This document shows, one piece after another, positions 6,555 to 9,234 of a stretch of DNA of 9,234 nt. The stretch is taken from contig JADFHU010000169.1 of assembly GCA_022567055.1 (NCBI GenBank), forward strand, positions 1 through 9,234. The letters run 5' to 3'. The position numbers were made by a program, and so were the translations under genes. How positions within the stretch are numbered: the stretch's first letter is position 1; each line of letters begins with the position of its first letter. Origin of the DNA: Planctomycetota bacterium. GTDB taxonomy: Bacteria; Planctomycetota; Phycisphaerae; Sedimentisphaerales; Anaerobacaceae. Under the pieces are notes generated by a model. The model did no database searches and was not told where the DNA came from. It saw only the letters and a list, made by a program, of their open reading frames with translations.

Positions 6555-7427
6555 TCATTCTGTCAGTCGCACCTCTTTTTCGAGGATAAAGGCGGGGCCC
6601 CCATCGATCGAAAGAAGGCCGGTGACCCGGTAGCGGCCGGGTGTGAGATGATGGGGTAGTTTCGTTTCCAGCTTGAGTCTGGAGCCGGGAATGATGCTAA
6701 GTTCCTTGACCTCAATCTCGTCTCCAGGGGTGTGCCGGTGGTCTTCTGCGAAGGGTCTTATCCGCGCGGAGGCTTGGAGTCGATTGTAGGTACGTCCGTT
6801 GTTGTGTACCACCATCTGCACCGTGGTGAGAGCGTCTGGCTCGGTCCCCTGTCTCCGTAGTCCCACATCCACCAGGTCAATCTGACGGCGTCCCGGTCTG
6901 TCCTTGATTTCGATCAGGATGGGGATCACGTAGTCAATCCGCGTCGCGATCACCGAGTCCTGAATTTTGGGCATGACCGCGATGATGGCGGCCGCACAGT
7001 AGAAACCTTGGGCCTGGGCCGGCGTGTCGATAGACAGAGATAGTGTCACCGTGGTGCCGGCTTCGATCTCGATCCTATCCGGACCGTCTGAAAACGAGAG
7101 CCATTCTCTGCACGTCGCCCGATGACTTAGATCGACTCCATCATTCGGATCCGGGCTACAGGGGTCCTGCGGATAGTACTTACCTGATTCGTTCTGGAGC
7201 AGTTCTACGATCTTGGTGGCCACCTGTTGAGTTGCCGTCGGACTCCTGTTCTCGAGCAGGACTGCAATTTGGGACACAGTGCCGGGCGTCGCCTCATATG
7301 AGATCAACATGGGCCGTATCAGGACACTTGCCTGAGACGCATCAAGCATCCACAGCAAGAGGAGCAGACTTAACCTGACAACTGACTGTCTTGACTCGCG
7401 ACCTCTGCTTCTGTGATGGGCATCCAT
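6555..7427 (-). CDS. Exported beta-sandwich protein of unknown function (Ig-like, chaperone/DUF916-like appearance)
   Basis: The start is the ATG at 7427, which has GGAGG six bases upstream and gives 290 residues. A longer reading frame to 7664 would overlap the dgkA-type gene and is low-complexity, so it is rejected. A signal peptide is clear: basic residues up to Arg18, a leucine-rich core (19-27), and likely cleavage after S31-Q-A33. The mature protein looks all-beta in two parts. Residues about 35-175 contain W109-L-S-F-S-D and an E-A-G-T-T-V-T-L-S-L-S-I strand pattern, as in periplasmic pilus-chaperone-like or DUF916-like domains. Residues about 183-290 end with I-P-G-S-R-L and T-P-G-R-Y-R-V, typical of Ig-like strands. 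Cysteines are C90, C106 and C144. It begins 26 bases after the kinase stop, so they are probably co-transcribed. I do not recognise a specific family and assign no function. Confidence 0.8.
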   Translation of the reverse strand: MDAHHRSRGRESRQSVVRLSLLLLLWMLDASQASVLIRPMLISYEATPGTVSQIAVLLENRSPTATQQVATKIVELLQNESGKYYPQDPCSPDPNDGVDLSHRATCREWLSFSDGPDRIEIEAGTTVTLSLSIDTPAQAQGFYCAAAIIAVMPKIQDSVIATRIDYVIPILIEIKDRPGRRQIDLVDVGLRRQGTEPDALTTVQMVVHNNGRTYNRLQASARIRPFAEDHRHTPGDEIEVKELSIIPGSRLKLETKLPHHLTPGRYRVTGLLSIDGGPAFILEKEVRLTE

Positions 7428-7453
7428 TGCGACCTCCGTCATGGGGCACCACT

Positions 7454-7879
7454 TCAAACCAAGTCGACGAGATGGGGGCCGAACACCAGCAGGCCGATAA
7501 TAACCGAACCGATTGCGGAGAGTAGGACCGCACCCGCCGCCACATCCTTGGCCTTCTCCACCAGGGGATGAAACTCGGGTGAGGCCACATCGGCCAAAAG
7601 CTCCAAGGCCGTGTTCATGGCCTCGGCTGTCCATACTGCGACCAGCGCCAAGACCAACCAGCACCAGTCTTCTCTCGATATCTGGAGCAGACCGCCCAGG
7701 GCAATGACTGTGGCGGTGGCCAAGGCATGCAGCCAGGCATTGTGCTGAGACCGAATCATGAGGCTCAGCCCACTAATGGCACACCGAAAGCTCTGTAGGC
7801 GGCTCTTCAGAGAGAAGTTTTTCTGTCTGTTTTTGTGGTGGTCCACTGTTTCCAGGTCAGTCAAGTTGGCAATTCTCAT
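7454..7879 (-). CDS. dgkA: DgkA-type integral membrane lipid kinase (diacylglycerol or undecaprenol kinase)
   Basis: This small three-helix membrane kinase is 141 residues long from the ATG at 7879. In-frame GTG codons at 7891 and 7918 are possible earlier starts; none has a strong ribosome binding site, though AAGGGA lies nine bases before the one at 7891. The family phosphorylates diacylglycerol or undecaprenol in the inner membrane, recycling lipid carriers. The catalytic signature is present: E86-A-M-N89-T-A-L-E93-L-L-A-D97 and, in helix 3's approach, E108-K-A-K-D112-V-A-A-G, matching E. coli Glu69, Asn72, Glu76, Asp80 and Asp95. At the position of E. coli Glu28 the protein has Gln45 (S-Q-H-N-A-W-L-H). 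That segment resembles the Gram-positive undecaprenol kinase form, so substrate is open. Hydrophobic segments are about 50-66, 71-95 and 114-134. The exported beta-sandwich gene follows in the same direction. Confidence 0.88.
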   Translation of the reverse strand: MRIANLTDLETVDHHKNRQKNFSLKSRLQSFRCAISGLSLMIRSQHNAWLHALATATVIALGGLLQISREDWCWLVLALVAVWTAEAMNTALELLADVASPEFHPLVEKAKDVAAGAVLLSAIGSVIIGLLVFGPHLVDLV

Positions 7880-8184
7880 TTTGGGTTGCACCGAATCAGG
7901 TCCCTTAGCAGCATACACCGTGTTTCTGTTCGGTTCTATCGGAATTTCGGCGTAGCGGCTTTATTGCGCCCTCAGAGGCGGCGGAGCGGGCTGATAGGCC
8001 GGGGGACCGTCCGACTGAAAATGCCTCGGTACGTGCTCGAATGGAATCTGTCCTCAAAAGATGGGCCACGCCAAGACTCTTGTGCGTAAACCGCCGCCCC
8101 TATAGGATGGGGCTTTGTGCTTCCCACTGAGTCTTGAGGACAGTGTCCGATCATGGGCTTGATCGTCCAGCCTTCTAGGCCTCT
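7880..8184. other. Divergent intergenic region between the lipid kinase and MEMO genes
   Basis: About 300 bases with no convincing gene. The left part may include a short N-terminal extension of the kinase if a GTG start is used. The right half (8048-8143) carries the large imperfect inverted repeat listed separately, and CGATCA/TGATCG half-sites at 8148-8153 and 8160-8165 make a further 6-bp stem. I found no promoter pair I would defend. TATAGG at 8101-8106 has no acceptable -35 partner. Confidence 0.5.
8048..8143. repeat. Large interrupted inverted repeat upstream of the MEMO gene
   Basis: CTGTCCTCAA (8048-8057) is exactly complementary to TTGAGGACAG (8134-8143), and AAGACTC (8073-8079) to GAGTCTT (8129-8135). 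The right arm is thus one continuous 15-base unit, GAGTCTTGAGGACAG, while its left partner is split by about 16 bases. Inside is a small stem, GCCCC (8096-8100) with GGGGC (8109-8113). It ends 41 bases before the GTG at 8185. A structured leader or a damaged remnant of a longer palindrome are both possible. Confidence 0.45.
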
Positions 8185-9093
8185 GTGTATCAGTACCGGG
8201 GAAAGGAGTCGACTACGGCGCCAAGGGCGAGAAAGAGTGTGCTTCGATCGACGCTGGCCGGACATTGGTATCCGGCCGATGCGGCGCTACTGAAGGAACA
8301 ATTGGACGGTTTCCTTGCAGGTCTCGACTCCGAGCCGCTCCATGACGTCATCGCCGTGATCTTGCCCCACGCCGGGTATGAATACTCCGGTTCTACGGCC
8401 ATCAAAGCATTGGCCCGCTCAAGACGCCAATACCATAGGATCGTTGTCATCGGGCCTAGCCACCGGATGTCGATGCCTGAGATCTGCAGTCTCCCCGATG
8501 TGAGTCATTATGAGACCCCCTTGGGAGAGGTAGCGTTGGATCGGACCTTCGTGGACACTCTGGTGGCACAACCAGGGTTTGAGCACATCCTCCCGGCCCA
8601 TCAGGGGGAGCACAGCGTCCAAATTGAACTACCTCTATTGCAGCATCTCTTTGCCGACTTTCGATTGGTCCCGATCGTGGCAGGTCAGCTCTCTCTCGCC
8701 ACCAGCCAGCGGGTGGCGGCGATTCTGAAGGGACTGTTGGACCAGGATACGTTGATGGTGGTCAGTTCCGACTTCACACACTATGGGCCGCGGTTTGAGT
8801 ATGTACCTTTTTCGGACGACATCGCCAGCAATCTTAGGACCCTGGACCTGGGCGCCTATGCCCACATCGAGGCACTGGATGCCCCGGCCTTTGTGCGTTA
8901 TCAAGAAGAAACCGGGGCCACGATCTGTGGTCGCGTGCCGATTGCGATCCTGCTGTCCATGCTCGACCAAACACATAGGTGGCACCTTGTCGAGTACACG
9001 ACTTCAGGCCGGCTCACCGGTGACTATCGGAACTCGGTGAGTTATCTCTCGGCCCGGGTGAGAGGTCATTGGACGACGCCTGGTCAAGGATGA
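8185..9093 (+). CDS. amrB: AmmeMemoRadiSam system protein B (MEMO1 family)
   Basis: The 302-residue protein is a clear MEMO1 homologue. Family motifs in order are L60-P-H62-A-G-Y-E-Y-S-G, G90-P-S-H93-R, Q140-G-E-H143-S-V-Q-I-E-L-P, S194-S-D-F-T-H-Y-G and T246-I-C248-G-R-V-P-I. His62, His93 and Cys248 correspond to human MEMO1 His49, His81 and Cys244, which bind iron or copper, so the metal site is intact. The start is uncertain. GTG at 8185 has no good ribosome binding site. GTG at 8239 would begin V-L-R-S-T-L-A-G-H-W-Y-P, matching the family's usual N-terminus (x-R-x-P-A-V-A-G-x-F-Y-P), with AGGG about 11 bases upstream, and may be the true one. The next gene is AMMECR1, as expected for this conserved but functionally unresolved trio with a radical SAM protein. 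Confidence 0.93.
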   Translation: MYQYRGKESTTAPRARKSVLRSTLAGHWYPADAALLKEQLDGFLAGLDSEPLHDVIAVILPHAGYEYSGSTAIKALARSRRQYHRIVVIGPSHRMSMPEICSLPDVSHYETPLGEVALDRTFVDTLVAQPGFEHILPAHQGEHSVQIELPLLQHLFADFRLVPIVAGQLSLATSQRVAAILKGLLDQDTLMVVSSDFTHYGPRFEYVPFSDDIASNLRTLDLGAYAHIEALDAPAFVRYQEETGATICGRVPIAILLSMLDQTHRWHLVEYTTSGRLTGDYRNSVSYLSARVRGHWTTPGQG

Positions 9094-9097
9094 AACC

Positions 9098-9234
9098 GTG
9101 GAGCCAGTCCAATTGCTATCGTCCGAAGACAAGGCCACCCTGCTGCGGTTGGCAGGTCGGACCATTGAGTACTATTTGAGGCAGCAGGACGAACCCTCGC
9201 TCACAACGCTGGGCCTCACCATTGGACCCGCGCT
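9098..9234 (+). CDS. amrA: AmmeMemoRadiSam system protein A (AMMECR1 domain), 5' part, runs off window
   Basis: From the GTG at 9098 the frame stays open to the right edge, giving V-E-P-V-Q-L-L-S-S-E-D-K-A-T-L-L-R-L-A-G and then a helix with T-I-E-Y-Y-L. This matches the N-terminal helices of bacterial AMMECR1 proteins (L-S-x-E-E/D-x-x-x-L-L-x-L-A-R-x-x-I). AAGGA at 9086-9090 lies seven bases upstream, just inside the end of the MEMO gene, so translation is probably coupled. The ATG at 9090, which overlaps the MEMO stop, is in another frame and stops after about 29 codons. Only about 45 residues are visible, so the call rests on that segment plus its MEMO neighbour. Confidence 0.8.
   Translation, partial: MEPVQLLSSEDKATLLRLAGRTIEYYLRQQDEPSLTTLGLTIGPA

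Noticed and set aside
7428..7664. N-terminal extension of the exported beta-sandwich gene to 7664
   Set aside because: It overlaps the lipid kinase coding region out of frame, is Gly/Arg-rich shadow sequence, and would bury the signal peptide.
9090..9179. ATG at 9090 overlapping the MEMO stop as the next gene's start
   Set aside because: This frame stops after about 29 codons, while the GTG frame at 9098 matches AMMECR1.

Overview
The window reads as chromosomal DNA of a moderately GC-rich, free-living bacterium. The combination of a PII regulator, an AmmeMemoRadiSam gene pair, a short dgkA-type kinase and short heptamer repeats between genes would suit Nitrospira or a relative. That is a guess from gene style only; no rRNA or marker gene is present to prove it.

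Layout from left to right. (1) Positions 3-257 hold the C-terminal three quarters of a PII signal protein, whose T-loop lacks the usual tyrosine 51. (2) A 13-bp hairpin at 323-352 separates it from a convergent gene (2372-435, minus) for a secreted serine hydrolase of the class C beta-lactamase/PBP fold with four C-terminal membrane helices. (3) A 326-bp divergent control region (2373-2698) contains a candidate promoter with a palindrome on its -10 box and an 11-bp inverted repeat at the predicted transcription start. (4) A four-gene plus-strand operon (2699-6466) encodes a GntR/FCD regulator, an MFS transporter of the anion:cation symporter type, a TIM-barrel sugar isomerase/epimerase and a cupin D-lyxose isomerase-like enzyme. 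(5) A short tandem repeat (about 6487-6520) lies between this operon and a convergent minus-strand pair (7879-6555): a dgkA-type lipid kinase followed by an exported beta-sandwich protein of unknown role. (6) A divergent gap of about 300 bp with a large imperfect inverted repeat leads into the plus-strand genes for AmmeMemoRadiSam protein B (MEMO1 family) and the start of protein A (AMMECR1), which runs off the right edge.

The best candidate for something undescribed is the 2.6-4.9-6.5 kb operon. Regulator, importer and two sugar-interconverting enzymes are packed together with short gaps and good ribosome binding sites. No kinase, dehydrogenase or aldolase lies beside them, so the locus looks like an uptake-and-isomerisation module for an uncommon sugar or sugar acid that feeds into pathways encoded elsewhere. 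The substrate cannot be read from the sequence.
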